Origin: Maratus speciosus
Taxonomy: Eukaryota > Arthropoda > Arachnida > Araneae > Salticidae
Reading direction: 5' to 3'
DNA: 64,000 nt
NCBI GenBank assembly: GCA_963932465.1
Contig: CAWVRF010001069.1
Location: 155,657-219,656, forward strand
In this document: positions 25,210-37,311 of the stretch, in pieces
Layout of the letters: each line of letters begins with the position of its first letter
Position numbering within the stretch: position 1 is the first letter of the stretch
The notes under the pieces: model-generated
What the model was told of the DNA's origin: nothing
Seen by the model: only the letters and a program-made list of their open reading frames with translations
The model's database searches: none
Position numbers and translations under genes: made by a program

Positions 25210-26028
25210 TCTCTGGGCACCCCTGGGCGAACCTATGGCACGCGTGCCATAAGTGGCACGCTGCAGATTATTTTTGCCACGGTATAGATTCAGTTTATAC
25301 ATAAAAATATAGTAGAACTTCACAAAATGCATTAATTAATCTACATATTGTATATCTTGTCTATGTTTATCTGAATCCGATTAGTTCGGTTACCTTCATT
25401 GTCATACAGATTGAAGAAACTGAAGTACATCTCAATGTATCACAATCTACCTCAACATGGCCTCCCGAAATTTTAAGAATAAGAGAGAATTAGGAGATTA
25501 TCGCAAATGAAGGATTAAAAGGAATTATAAGCAAAAATGTCGATGGTAAAATTATATCATCTAGGACAGGGATGGCGAACCGATGGCACGCCTGTAAGCT
25601 TTTCTGGCACGCAAAAAAACTTTTAGGTTATATTTAGTTTATGGAGAACAATCCATCTTACGTTTCTTTACAAAAAGTATAGTTTTGTGTTACAGGTATA
25701 TAATTTTATTTAAAATAAGCGGTTATTTTTGAATGAATTAAGGTATTATAAATCTCAACGAAAGCGCCCTGTAGCGTCCTTTTCTTGCCAAACCACTCAA
25801 CATATAGTGTTTTCCAAATCATTTTCCTTCCCTATCAAATTTCAAAGGTTTCATTTTTGAAAATTGAATTTTAAGAGGTAGTTTGCATACTCCTAATTGT
25901 TATTCTTCTATTTCAGATTTTATTTTATTTTATTTAGGTTTAGGGTTTTAAGTTTATTATATGTTTTATTATATTTAGGTTTTAATTTTGAAAATTGAAT
26001 TATAATTGTTAGTGTAAATAATTATGTA

Positions 26029-27445
26029 GGGTAATTCCGGGATTTATGCCGCACATTTTTTTGAATGTGTGTATAAAGTCCCATGGTGGACATAAAATAA
26101 AAAAAAATCATGCTGTGCAATTTAATGTTAAATATACAACGCGTGTACTGCGATAAAAAAAAATCAAAACAAATTATTAATATTTTTTAACAATTTTTTT
26201 CTAAAACATTACACTGCGGCGCGTCACCCGTACATTCAGGATAAGACGCCGCACTTGTGCGGTAGTTATGCCGCGCTTGTAATAAGAACAGAATGAAGTT
26301 ATGAATAAAATATTTAAAAAAACATTCATATCTGGACTATAATTATGGATGTAATAACAAAATGAAACTAAATGAGTACAATGAAACGTATTAGTAGATT
26401 CAAATTAATAATTGTTGCCTACTTTCACTATTAAAATTATCGATTTTTTTTTTAAATTAAATTTTAATTGTTATTTCAGCAACAACGTAACATCAATGTA
26501 TTAGAAAGGGAAAAGAAAAAAAAGTAAAATTGTGTTTACATAATTGATTTGTTAATCCTTTCTGGACCGGTGGCTTTTACACATATTTTATTCGGTTGGT
26601 ACCACTTTTTTAAAAGAAGTTACCTTTACTTAAATAATCATGAAAATGCTCTAATTAAACAAAGCAAATATTAATTTTCTTTTTTACTGGTGCCAGAAAC
26701 AAATTTTGTAAGCTCTTTATGAAGGTGCTTATATGCACCTATGGTCCCGAATGGTTAAGAGATCGACTACAATTTACAGAAAAAGTATCGAAAAAGTACA
26801 GTCTTTATGTAACTACATTTAAACACATGATGCAACGGAGCCAATTATACTTCCTCTTTTTTGGAGTAGTTTGCAAAGAGCGTCTGCGTTACGCGTGATC
26901 CAATTTTTCATTTTGCCCTTCTTACATTTTATTTCCCCCCTTTTCTCCTTTCGTTTTAGTAAACTTGATAACATGCCTAAGATGGTTAGCCTGTGCAAAA
27001 GAAAAGGAAAAGTTAATAACACTTAATCATCCCGTACAACAGAAAATGCGGCATGTATACCGGAATAGCAATGCAGCATGTATCCCATTTTGCATGGTGC
27101 AAACGTCGGCCATCACAGTTACCTGCCATCGCTAAGGGGAATGGCACAATCATACACACAGTACTCTATACAAACACTGCACTTAGTTTTGAGTTCGAAA
27201 TCATGCATGCATTTAGTAATTAGTGTATAAAAAGTATTTAAACATGACGTGTTTAAAAGTTTGGACAGTGAAATCATGCACTTACGTCAAATTAAGGATT
27301 GTCCTTCTACAAGTAAACATCGAAATGGGATACACTGGTTAAAGTAATCTCATTGCGCACCTATACTGTGCGTTTGACGACCATCTATCGATAATTACAA
27401 GAAATACAAGGGGTGCGGCATCTATTATCTCTCCCGGAGTTGCCC
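26029..27445. mobile_element. Inverted-repeat element with TA flanks
   Basis: The left end reads GGGTAATTCCGGGA then TTATGCCGCAC; the right end is the inverse, GTGCGGCAT then TCTCCCGGAGTTGCCC. TA dinucleotides lie directly outside both ends (26,027-26,028 and 27,446-27,447), as for elements that duplicate TA. Further GCGGCAT motifs in both orientations occur at 26,215-26,275 and 27,048-27,080, so the ends are internally repeated. No transposase is visible. Confidence 0.65.
26552..26758. mobile_element. piggyBac-like MITE with TTAA duplication
   Basis: TTAA (26,552-26,555) is followed by TCCTTTCTGGACCGGTGG. The right end is the imperfect inverse CCTATGGTCCCGAATGG followed by TTAA (26,755-26,758). 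TTAA targets and short ends of this kind are the piggyBac signature. The 199-bp body is non-coding. It is the innermost insertion of this nest. Confidence 0.7.
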
Positions 27446-28504
27446 TATCTATTGAACCTGCTTCTGCCTGAAGAACTAAAAATGATCTGATTCGGAAGTG
27501 AATAATAAAAGAAATACTAGAAGTAATAAAAGAAAAACTCGTTTATAGATTATTAATACGGAATTCGACGCAACATGGCTATATTATTAAGTAAATACGG
27601 TACAATAAATAAATTCGGAATCGAATTTAGTATAAGTGTAAAAATATTTAAGTAAAAATTATATCAAAATTAATTATTGATTTTATATAAGTTAAAATGT
27701 TTTTGGCACGTTAGAATGTTGGTATATAATAATTTTGAAATGTTTGGCACACTTACTCAAAAAGGTTCGCCATCCCTGATCTAGGAATTCAATTCCAGAC
27801 ACCAAAAGCTTTAGATTCTGGTGCTTGCTAATTAGACATTTTTTCCTGCGAGACGTTCTTTTTGGAAATGAATAATGTGAAAAATTCAAATAAAAACATC
27901 TTATCAAAAGAGTTCAATTCAACTTACATTCTCTTAAAAATAGCTAAGTACGAAACTGATATAAATTATTTGGCATGTAAGATGAGACAACAGAAATAAT
28001 ATTTTTAAAATAAATTTTTATAGTATAATATCAAATGTTAACCATATTTTTTTAATTCTGAAAACAAAATTTTAAAGTTTTGATTCATTATTATTTTAAC
28101 GATTAAAATTTTTTATTGCTAGCAAGTCATGATCATGTAAAATATATTTTCGGAAAAAATTGGCACGCAGAGGTGAAAAGGTTCGCCGTCCCTGCTGTAG
28201 ACAATTTGAGAAATCAAACTGTTGAAAGGAAAAAGAAATTTGTATATTCTGAATTAAATGCTTTTTGCATTTAGAAAATAATTTTATAGTGACTGGCAAA
28301 CAAACTGATATTCGAGATTTTTTTTTAAGATGGCTTCTACGAGTAGACCTCTACAGTGCACGTTTTCATTTTATATTCGTGTGCATATGTGTACTTTTAC
28401 ATTATTGAGTATTTTTTTATTCTATTCAAGCTGTTTAAAGAATAAAAAACATGCTTTACTGCCATTTTTCGTTTAATTCTAACTTCTAGACGTTTTCAAG
28501 ACAT

Positions 28505-28641
28505 TCAATCTGTAATCCGAAAAAATTCGTAATCCGGCATAATTCAAGTCCAGAAAGAAAACAAAGTCGAAAATAAAATCGGTTCGAATTAACCAGAATT
28601 TCGGATTAGCGGGGTTAGGATTAACCAGAATTTCGGATTAG
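28505..28641. mobile_element. Fragment of a pogo/Tigger-type element end
   Basis: Repeats of TTCGGATTA(G) and AATCCGG lead into the MITE at 28,642, and the sequence resumes at 29,222 with CGGGGTTTTACTG followed by TA. An end reading CAGTAAAACCCCGCTAATCCG inward is typical of pogo/Tigger elements. The other end was not found. Confidence 0.45.
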
Positions 28642-29217
28642 AGGCGGTCCATAAATGATGTCACACTTTTTTCAATATTTTTTACCCCTCCCCCCCCTTT
28701 GTCACAAAGTGTCACACTTCACCATACCCCCTTCCCCCTTGTCACATGTCACGCTATATTACATAAACATATACTTGCAGTTCAGGAGCAAAGCACTACG
28801 TTATAGATCATATTTCAAACTTTATTTTTAAACTTTAACTATGTGTTTTAACGACATTTGTGAGCATAACAATAAAAATGACTCATGTACTTATTTTGTA
28901 TGAAATAAGATTAAGGTTTATAACAAAAACATAATTAATATACAATAGTAATAAAATATTAATACGAAAGAGCAGCTGAAAACAGTCGTATTTTGGAATT
29001 TGAAATGGAATTTAATATATTTGGTTTTAAATCTACTTTATAAAACAAAATACTTTTATTTCAAAATAACTTCAAAATTTAATCTGCCGATTTTTAATAC
29101 TTTTATTTTAACCAAAATGTGTGATGTCATATTTCTTCTTAACCCCTCCCACCCCTTGTCACAATTTCACGAATTCCCCCACCCCCTCATAACGTGACAT
29201 CATTTGTGGAAGGCCCT
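28642..29217. mobile_element. 576-bp MITE ending AAATGATGTCAC, with TTAG flanks
   Basis: The left end AGGCGGTCCATAAATGATGT is matched in inverse by ACATCATTTGTGGAAGGCCCT. TTAG lies directly outside both ends (28,638-28,641 and 29,218-29,221). Just inside each end are C-rich CACCCC and TTGTCAC tracts. The interior is AT-rich and non-coding. It sits inside the end of a pogo-type element, whose sequence is rejoined if the MITE is removed. Confidence 0.75.
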
Positions 29218-30248
29218 TTAGCGGGGTTTTACTGTACTTGTCGGATTTTTATGGAACTTCAGGATTATGAAGAATATGTTTGACCTCATATTTATCAATG
29301 ATGATTTGATCAGGAGTACAATTAAAAGGCCAACAAAATTGATGGACAATTATAGGAAAATCCCATATCATTCAGCTGCTTTTAGAGAGTAACTACAAAT
29401 CAGCTCACTCGCCGAAATCTTTCTGAATTTTCTCGATATTTGATTGTTTTTTTTTATATGAGTTGCTCCATACAACAGCAGGCGGCATTGGTATATAAAT
29501 AGAAATGAATAGAATAGATATAGATATGCAGATACAGAAACTGATTTAGCGACTAAGGGGGAAATATATTAATTGCAAGGTTTTAGGAAAGGATGGAATT
29601 AAAGTTATATAGTATCTTATCAAATTTATAATATATATACATATATACAGTGTGCTTCAAAAATCCGGTATTCAGAAATCCGGCAACTTCAAAAATCCGG
29701 CATTAAAACCATCTTTTACCTTCCTTTTTCTTTTACACTTTCAAGTTATGGTAGAAGAAAAATAGCAACTGTTTATGAATTAAAAACTTCAAGATCGAAA
29801 ATAAAAATGAAAAAAATATATAATTTGACATTTTTTTCATTTGTCAGAGGCGATTATTTTCTGAACAAATTTTGTGGGAGCTGCACTGTTGCACAGCAAC
29901 GGCGTGGAGACTAGTATGCAAGTTCTTTGGACTCTCTCTTTTGACGCTGTGCTAAATAGAACAGCCGATTTGAAGACGAGGATGAACAACAGGCATAAGA
30001 AAAGGTGTCACTAGAAAAATGCATAAATTTGAGTGGGGAATTAATATCTGCTTTAGAGTACAAGGCTGTATGTCCGAAATAGAGATTCTCCATTTGTATA
30101 AAATCCAAGTAAAACTTGCTAAAGAACGGCCAAAAAAAAAAAAAAATTGAAGCAAGCAAAATTGACATCAATATTTCCGAAATTACACGAATAGAAATAA
30201 TTTCATTCTTTATTAGATTTTTTTCTGTAACATAGAATATATTAAATA

Positions 30249-31258
30249 CAGTAAAATATGTCCAAGACGGAATCGATCGGGACCGAGAAAGTTTTCCGCC
30301 GTAGACAAAATTCCGCCTTATGGAAATCGGTATTAAAAAAAAAGATTGTCGTGTATTTTTTATGTTTGTAATCTTCAGTACCGTTCTTTGAAGAGTAATA
30401 TTATTTAGTATATTCTTTTTTAATTTCTGACAAATAATTTAAAAAAGAAAAAAAACGTGCGTATTTTTATTTCTTCAATCTACATTTTCCTTTTATTTAC
30501 AATTGTTTACAGTTTTTTACACAAAAAAAACCTTCTGCTTTTCTCAGTGAAATGGATTACCATACGGTAAATATAATTAAACAATACTTATACTATTTTG
30601 TCCTTTTCAGTTATCCTAATAATTAAAAAAATGTAAGATTTTTAAAAATTTGCTTTTTAAATTTTGAATATATGACTTTTCTAAAATCTCGTAGTCTTAT
30701 ATTTACAGTTAGAATAACAGCCGTATTTTTATTATTATTATTATTATTATAAGAGTATGGAAAAAAAACAAAAACGCATACTTTAAATTTATGTACGGCA
30801 GAAAAACAGAAATTTATTTGTGAAAAAAAAATGTAAATAAACAGAAAGTGTAGTAGACTCAACAAATACATACTGCGTATTTTCCTTTTCATTAAATTCG
30901 CAAAAATGCAAAATTTCATAATTAAAATTCTCTCTCTGTAAACAAATGAATGCGTAAACGCATGTTTTTATTTCTATTTGTGTTTTATATCTATTTATTT
31001 ATATGTATTTCATCTATCTATCGGTTTTAAAGTTTCTTATACCGAATACTTTTCATTTTAAAATATATTTTTTCCGTCTTATGCAAAAATTGGTTTTTGT
31101 CGGGACCTTAAAAACCTTTCCGTTTCCGCGTCAGACAGATTCCGGCTTATGGAGCACATATTAATGCTATTTTCTATGAATTCGCCGAGACTTGAAAACC
31201 TTTCCGCGATAGACAGATTTCCGGCTTACACAGATTCCGCCTTAGACAGATTTTACTG
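30249..31258. mobile_element. Nested pogo/Tigger-type element, TA duplication
   Basis: The ends are CAGTAAAATATGTCCAAGAC (left) and GCCTTAGACAGATTTTACTG (right), inverted repeats with TA outside each (30,247-30,248 and 31,259-31,260). Subterminal GGAAAGGTTTT, GACAGATT and CCGGCTTA motifs are repeated. The 1,010-bp body has no transposase, and contains (ATT)n near 30,730. Confidence 0.8.
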
Positions 31259-31728
31259 TAATGGTACTTTATTTTTATATTTATTTTTCTCTTTATCTTA
31301 CATAATTATCACTTAATAATGAATTAAATTATGGCTAAAGGCACCCCCGGTAGCAGAAAGTTCCTGACGGGTGACGTGCGTCGCAGATTTTCTTTTCCCT
31401 TTTGCAGATTTTTTTTTTCCATTGGATCTTTTTCCAACTTTATATTATGTTTAGTTCTTTATTATTTATTACTAAAACTTAAGATTATTATTAATAAAAA
31501 TGAGTAAAATGCTTAGAAACATCAAAAGTAAATGATTAATTAATTAAAGGTTCATTTGTAACATTTTACCTGCAGATTACTTTCAGTCACTGAAAGATCT
31601 GTCGCAGACACTTGGAGAATTTTCTGCTATTGGGAAGGCACCATTAAAATATAGTACTACTTTTGATATTCCTTCAAAAAATCCGGCATACCCTCGATCC
31701 CGATGAGCGATGAAGCCGGATTTTTGAA

Positions 31729-31862
31729 GTTCCCAAAAAGAAGCAAAAACATGAGGGGTTGTATCAAATATCTGTTGATTAATGCCAAGACAGCGTACAC
31801 AATATTGCACGTACTACTCTATTTGGATACAATCCCTCATCTTTTTGCTTCCTTTTGGGAAC
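31729..31862. mobile_element. 134-bp palindromic MITE
   Basis: Arms of about 40 bp begin GTTCCCAAAAAGAAGCAAAA and end with the inverse, TTTTTGCTTCCTTTTGGGAAC. The inner arms share GAGGG(A/G)TTGTATC. Removing it restores the right part of the surrounding pogo-type end. Confidence 0.75.
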
Positions 31863-31884
31863 AACGGATTTCGAGCTTATTCTA

Positions 31885-33184
31885 TCGGCCAGAATTCTCA
31901 AGCTATGATTTTGAGACTTTCACAAAAGTTGCTCTATATACCTAGCTAATACATTATGCACATTATATTTTGATTGCATTCGCGCATGCGCAGTGAAACA
32001 TTTTTTAGTAAACCTGCTCATTTTTCATCCAATTTTTATTATTCTTTAATTCTGATTGCAGAGTATTGTGTACAACGTTGTTTGTCATATTTTGTGAAAA
32101 TAACTTTTTTTTTATATTAAGAACTCTTCAAATTATAAGTAAAAAACTTGGCGAAATTTGGGACGGTTTTTATAAAAACCTTAATTTCTCTACGAGTATA
32201 CATACTATCCTCATAAAAATGATCACAGTATATTACAATAAGCCACTTATTAATAATCTTGAGTTTGAACGCTTTTGCTACATTAGTTTCTACAGCGTTA
32301 TCCAAAAGATATTCGTTCTTTTTCAATTTGTTGACGGTCCCATATGGGGTTTCGGGAAAAATTCTTCGCGGAAATATATGACCTATACTATACTGTTTGC
32401 ACACCTGCAGTTTCAGGTTAATTCCTCGTGTATTTTTCTAGATATTTAACATAACGTCTAAAATCGCAAGTGACCGGTCACTTTTGGCCGTATAATGTAC
32501 ATATTTATGGGAAAATTTAACATTATAGATCACTATATGCTTTAGACTACTATATGTTCGCAAGCCATAGAATGCAGAATTTGAAATTTTCTTGAAATTT
32601 CTTGTAATTTTAACGAACTCAGACTTTTTAAAAATGAATTTTAGATCTCTACAATAATAATCATTAAGAATTTTTTGATGTGAATGTTTTTATGAAGAAT
32701 GTGTTTTTAGAAATATTACTAAATTTTTATTTTTATTATACCAGTACGAAGTACTGCTTTTACAGATAAAATGTAAATGAAATTTTTTACAAAGCAACTG
32801 AAATTATGTTTCTATATGATGAATTAAAATATTTTCAATAACTATAATAAGACTGTTTAGAAGTTATCAAAGAACACAGACATGTATGAAAGACCCCATT
32901 TTTAATGAAATAATGATGAAGATTGGTAGAATGAAGACCTGATGAAGATTGGTAAATATATAAATGTATAGCATTAGATAGCCGATTTATTTTTGTCCAG
33001 TTTCTTGAATTACGACATCACTTTTTACTGGGTTTGTGAGTTATTCAGCGATATGGACGTCATATGCATACTTTTCTAGATGTTTAAGACTGGATCGTAA
33101 ATGTGAAATTCTTCAGCGAATACGAATGCGTTATTTTATATATTTTTTTAAAACTTCTATTTTAAGTAATATGTTTTGTACTAT

Positions 33185-33186
<2 letters not shown>
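31885..33186. other. AT-rich non-coding DNA
   Basis: Overlapping open frames of 127 codons (32,066-32,449, plus strand) and 95 codons (minus strand) have no recognisable domain, and I do not call them genes. No element ends were found. Confidence 0.45.

Positions 33187-33280
<94 letters not shown>
33187..33280. repeat. Compound microsatellite (AC)n(AT)n
   Basis: About 32 AC units are followed by about 15 AT units. Confidence 0.98.
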
Positions 33281-33283
<3 letters not shown>

Positions 33284-33360
33284 TCAAGGCAACACTAAAT
33301 TCTGAAAAAGCAGAATTACTGTTTTTTAGTCATTTTATAATACTCTGGTGCCTTGCGCGT

Positions 33361-34706
33361 CAGGGCCGTGCGGAGAAAAAACTGCGCCCGGGGCAAAGTT
33401 TAAATTTGGTGCCTTCCCCTTACTTTTCCTTTGTGGCAGGCGCCACAAAATTAATAAAGTGCAGAAACAGAAATAAAGTCTATTAAATAAATATTTTGCG
33501 TTTATTTTGGAACTTTAAAACGTGTAATTTTATAACAATTCATAAATTCCAACCAACTAAATAACATAAGAAAAAATTGCAATTATAGTAAAACTTCCAT
33601 TTAGCGAAGTCTCATCATTACACTTGAACACTTTGTTATGAAGAAAATTCGTTAACTAGAAATCAACTCAAATTCATAAAATTTGTAGAATAAAATAAAC
33701 ATGCATAAAAATGCAATATACACATAGAATGGATACTTTGGAAAAATGCATTTTAATTCGTTCAGTAACATTTATTTATGCAATGTTTATGCTTTTTTTA
33801 TGACATATAAGAAAAAATTAATTGGAATAATGTCTAAAAAAACACATAGTAATAAAGAGAGTTAAACAAAAACCGAAGCGTAGCGTACTTTTTCTTTTTT
33901 TTTCCCCCTTAGTATTCCAAATCTTTAACTTAAAAAAAATTCTGTAATATTACTTTGTACAGGTCTTTTATAAAAAATACACTGCTCATAAAAATTTTCG
34001 TACTTTTGTAAGTCTCCGAACAATACATCTGTAACAGTTTCGTGAACCTCGAATCCCCTTCTTAATGTATCGAAAACTTTAGCATCTCCTCTTTTGAATG
34101 CAAATAATAAAATAAATAAGTAATTTCATTTTCATACAATCCGCGGAAATAAATTCATACACACATCGCAACAGCAACCTCTCCGTTTGAAAGCTGTACA
34201 CGCACGAAAGTGGGATAAACTTCGTTATATAGAATATTTTTTTCGTAATATGGAGATTAATTTACATGTTAATGGCGTTCAAAGTCAAGGTTCGGCAGAA
34301 AATTTCGTTAAGTAGAAAACTTCGTTAACAGGAAGTTCCACCGTAGTTGTTAGAGAGATTGCGGTGTTTTGGACAGATTTTTCTCAACATTTCTCTCTGT
34401 TTTTTCTAGCCATTTTCAGCTGGTGTTAGTACTTGAGTTGGAGAAAACGAGAAAATTGGCAAAGTAAAAATTGCTAACAACCAGGTTAGAAACAAGTGGT
34501 ACCCAGACAGAGAAAAAAAAATCCTCTAAAAATGATCAATAGCAAAAAATAAATAAATAAATAAATAATAAATAAAAAATAAATAAATAAATTAATTAAT
34601 TAATTAAAAAGACGTTGTTAATATAAATTTGGCGCCCCCATAATTTCCACGCCCGGGGCGATCGCCCGCTTCGCACCCCCCCCCCCCCCCCTTTCGCACG
34701 GGGCTG
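33361..34706. mobile_element. hAT-like element, 1.35 kb
   Basis: The left end CAGGGCCGTGCGGAG and the right end TTTCGCACGGGGCTG are inverted repeats. Flanks TTGCGCGT (33,353-33,360) and TTGGGCGT (34,707-34,714) match at 7 of 8. GCGCCC(G)GGGC tracts lie near both ends. There is no transposase. Another element is nested at 33,586-34,343, and (AAAT)n lies near 34,545-34,605. Confidence 0.75.
33586..34343. mobile_element. Nested pogo/Tigger-type MITE
   Basis: The left end TAGTAAAACTTCCATTTAGC and the right end GTTAACAGGAAGTTCCACCG are imperfect inverted repeats, with TA outside each. TTCGTTAA and TTAGCGAAG motifs recur at both ends, as is usual for this group. No coding region. Confidence 0.6.
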
Positions 34707-34714
34707 TTGGGCGT

Positions 34715-35325
34715 ATTGGTATGGAATGCATATTTTTCGGATAAATCCTTTATTATTTTCATTGAATTTTGATACTTTATTTTTTTAAACCCATTTAGGC
34801 TCATAAACATAAATTTGATGAGCTTCTGTTCGAAATACAAAGTCAACATAGCTGCTTTGTGTATTTTACTGTGTATAATAATTACGAATTTAAATTTATT
34901 AGTTTGCAGCAGACATACTTATAGCTGAATACCCGATCACACGACAAATCATATAATTTTCAAGAAGTCTTAATTAACACACTTATTAATTAAAAAACGC
35001 AATTAAAAGAACGGAAAATGTTCATAATTCAACTAAAGCATTGATTTTAATCAGACCACAAAGATTTTCTTTCAGAAACCCGAAAAGAGGGGGAGGGTTT
35101 GCCTAGAGATATAAATTTTCCGGAAATTTTGAAGTGGGGGAAAAAAACGGTTTTTTTCCAGTTTTTTCTGAAAAAATTGGAAATAATGGAAAAATTGATT
35201 TCCCATAAATGTTTCTCAAAAAAAAAAAAGTTATATTTTCTTAAAAAAATAGAAAGTAATAAACTTTTTTAATATTTATGCACACTAAAAAAATGATTTT
35301 CCCTTTACATGAATATATTATTTAA

Positions 35326-35364
<39 letters not shown>

Positions 35365-37166
35365 ACAAGCCAGCTTTTAAGAGTTTATCCTTTCACTCCC
35401 GGAATTCTGATAGTAGCTTTTCTTGCATAATTTCACACCAGTGTTTGCAATATATCATGTGTCTGTTGAAATTATTTTTCAGTAGCATTTGTTTAATTAT
35501 ATCAGTAGAGCTAATTTAAAAAATAACAACAAAAAAAATTTTAAGTTTCAACCAATATCACTGCAGTTTGAAAGCAATCTTAAACTGCATTGTGCATCTC
35601 ATCTACATAGTACTGGTTTTCAAATATCTAAAGGATGCCAGTTTAAAAGAAACAAATTATTGTAGTTCCGGTATTATTATAAACACTATTATCATTTTCA
35701 AATCTCCCATTGTTTAAAAATTAGTATTATTTTACAATATTACATTTTCCCCCCTTACAGTTATAATTTTCATTTCCTGTAGATTTACTTTTGATACAGC
35801 TTTCCAGTCTAAACCCAAACTATGTTTTAGTAAGTTTTAGATTCTTAATATTGAAAGTGGTATTTTTTTTATGAAATTTTTAAAACACGTGGATTTTTTC
35901 ATGTTTAAAAATTGTTTTTAACTAGATTTTTCACAGAGATTTGCTTACAATTTCGTTGCAAAGTTTGTATGGATTTGTATATTTTTTAAATACATTTTAG
36001 ACAACTCTAAGAATGCATATTTCAGAAAAAGAAAAAATAATCAACTGCATGTTATTATAAAAAAAAAAAAAAAAAAAAAAAAATCTGATAATATTGTAAA
36101 ATTACAGCTATGCGAATAAAAATAAATGTATGTTTCAAATTTTATATTAAATTTTCCATCATACCATTTTCATTAATTGGTATAATATTGAAATAATTTT
36201 GCACTTGAATTTAAATTTTTAACAAGAGAAGTTGCATTTAATTATCTTAACCAGGGATTTGCTTGGACTTTTTTTTTTCACACGATCATGTTTTTGCAAA
36301 ACTGTAAATTTTTGTAAAAACTTATAAAAATTGTGAATGAAATGTAAAAAATTGTGAATTTGTAAAAAATGTAATCGAAATTGTGTAAATTAGAAATGAT
36401 CATATTTAAATTCTTATTTAGACGTTATTGAGATGGTTCTTTGTACATATATACAGTTAGATAATAGATTTATTGGTGATTGCAGCTATTATACAACAGG
36501 TTTTTTTTTTAATTCTAAAATCATTACATTTGTAAAGGATTTAATTTGGAGAATGGAAAAAAAATTCTGAAATGCCAATTTTGAAGAGAAAGAATTTTGT
36601 TTTAAGGTGAAGAAACTGTGACGGATCCTTTAAGGGACTCAAGTTCTTTCTAAAGAGATCCCTGCTTACAGATAAGATTTTCCATGTTAAGGTTTTCATG
36701 AGGGACACTAAATATGAAAAAATATATAAATAAAAGTATCAGAATGTAGCATTTATAAAATTTTGACTACATTATTTTATAAATGCAATTTTAATTTTTC
36801 CAATTTGGAAAAATTGAAAAATAGCCCTTCAGAAAAAACTGAAAAAAAGGAGGTTTTTTCCGAGCATTCCCATCGCAAGGTTTGCCACAATTTCGCCCGA
36901 CTACAGAGCATAAAGTACTGGGTGTTTTCAAAGACACCCTTATCGTAAAAACTACTGAACCTAAAAACTTTAAATTTCGTACCTACACGGAAAAAAAAAT
37001 CTCTTTTCAGAATTGCTAAAAAATTTTCAAAAATTCCAACTAGAAGTCGACATATCTATTAAAAATCGATGTCCGTAAATTACTTTAATCTTATTTCAAA
37101 GACACTGCAGATGTCAGAGAAATTTTTCCAAGAACTTTTAAGAACTTTTTATTTTATAAAAAAATC

Positions 37167-37203
<37 letters not shown>

Positions 37204-37311
37204 AAAACAAATGCTTTCGTACGGCACATTATTTAAATCTTAGTTTTACTTCACTAATTACCATTATTTTCAGTCCGATTTTTTATTATAGCCTTATAAA
37301 AGTAGCATATA
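34715..37311. other. AT-rich DNA with simple repeats, no gene
   Basis: Contains (GA)n at about 35,334-35,361, a run of about 24 A at 36,059-36,083 and a long T-run at about 37,168-37,198. No coding region or element ends could be supported. Confidence 0.5.

Larger units (their letters stand above)
25567..27778. mobile_element. hAT-type element with perfect 8-bp target duplication
   Basis: The ends are CAGGGATGGCGAACCGATGG and AAAGGTTCGCCATCCCTG. The 8-mer ATCTAGGA flanks both sides exactly (25,559-25,566 and 27,779-27,786), the hAT signature. The body is non-coding and is itself interrupted by the element 26,029-27,445. A further fragment of the same family, in the opposite orientation, lies at about 42,670-42,990. 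Confidence 0.85.
25218..28196. mobile_element. Outer hAT-like element of a nest
   Basis: Left end CCCTGGGCGAACCTATGGCACG and right end AAAAGGTTCGCCGTCCCTG are imperfect inverted repeats of the hAT type. Flanks CTGGGCAC and CTGTAGAC (28,197-28,204) agree at 6 of 8. No transposase is visible. It encloses the closely related element 25,567-27,778. Confidence 0.55.
29648..31884. mobile_element. Pogo/Tigger-type element, interrupted twice
   Basis: TA then CAGTGTGCTTCAAAAATCCGG at the left is matched in inverse by GGATTTCGAGCTTATTCT near 31,866-31,884, and AAATCCGGC repeats occur near both ends. A second copy of this family starts at 41,902 with CAGTATAAGCTCGAAAATCC. About 300 bp at 29,880-30,170 resemble 42,090-42,470. 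It contains the element 30,249-31,258 and the palindrome 31,729-31,862. The right boundary is approximate. Confidence 0.6.

Noticed and set aside
32066..32449. 127-codon frame with an overlapping 95-codon frame on the other strand
   Set aside because: No domain, no repeat support and no splice context; length is within chance for this size of window.
33187..33280. CRISPR-like or regulatory array
   Set aside because: It is a plain AC/AT microsatellite; none of the tandem arrays in the window has spacers between conserved repeats.
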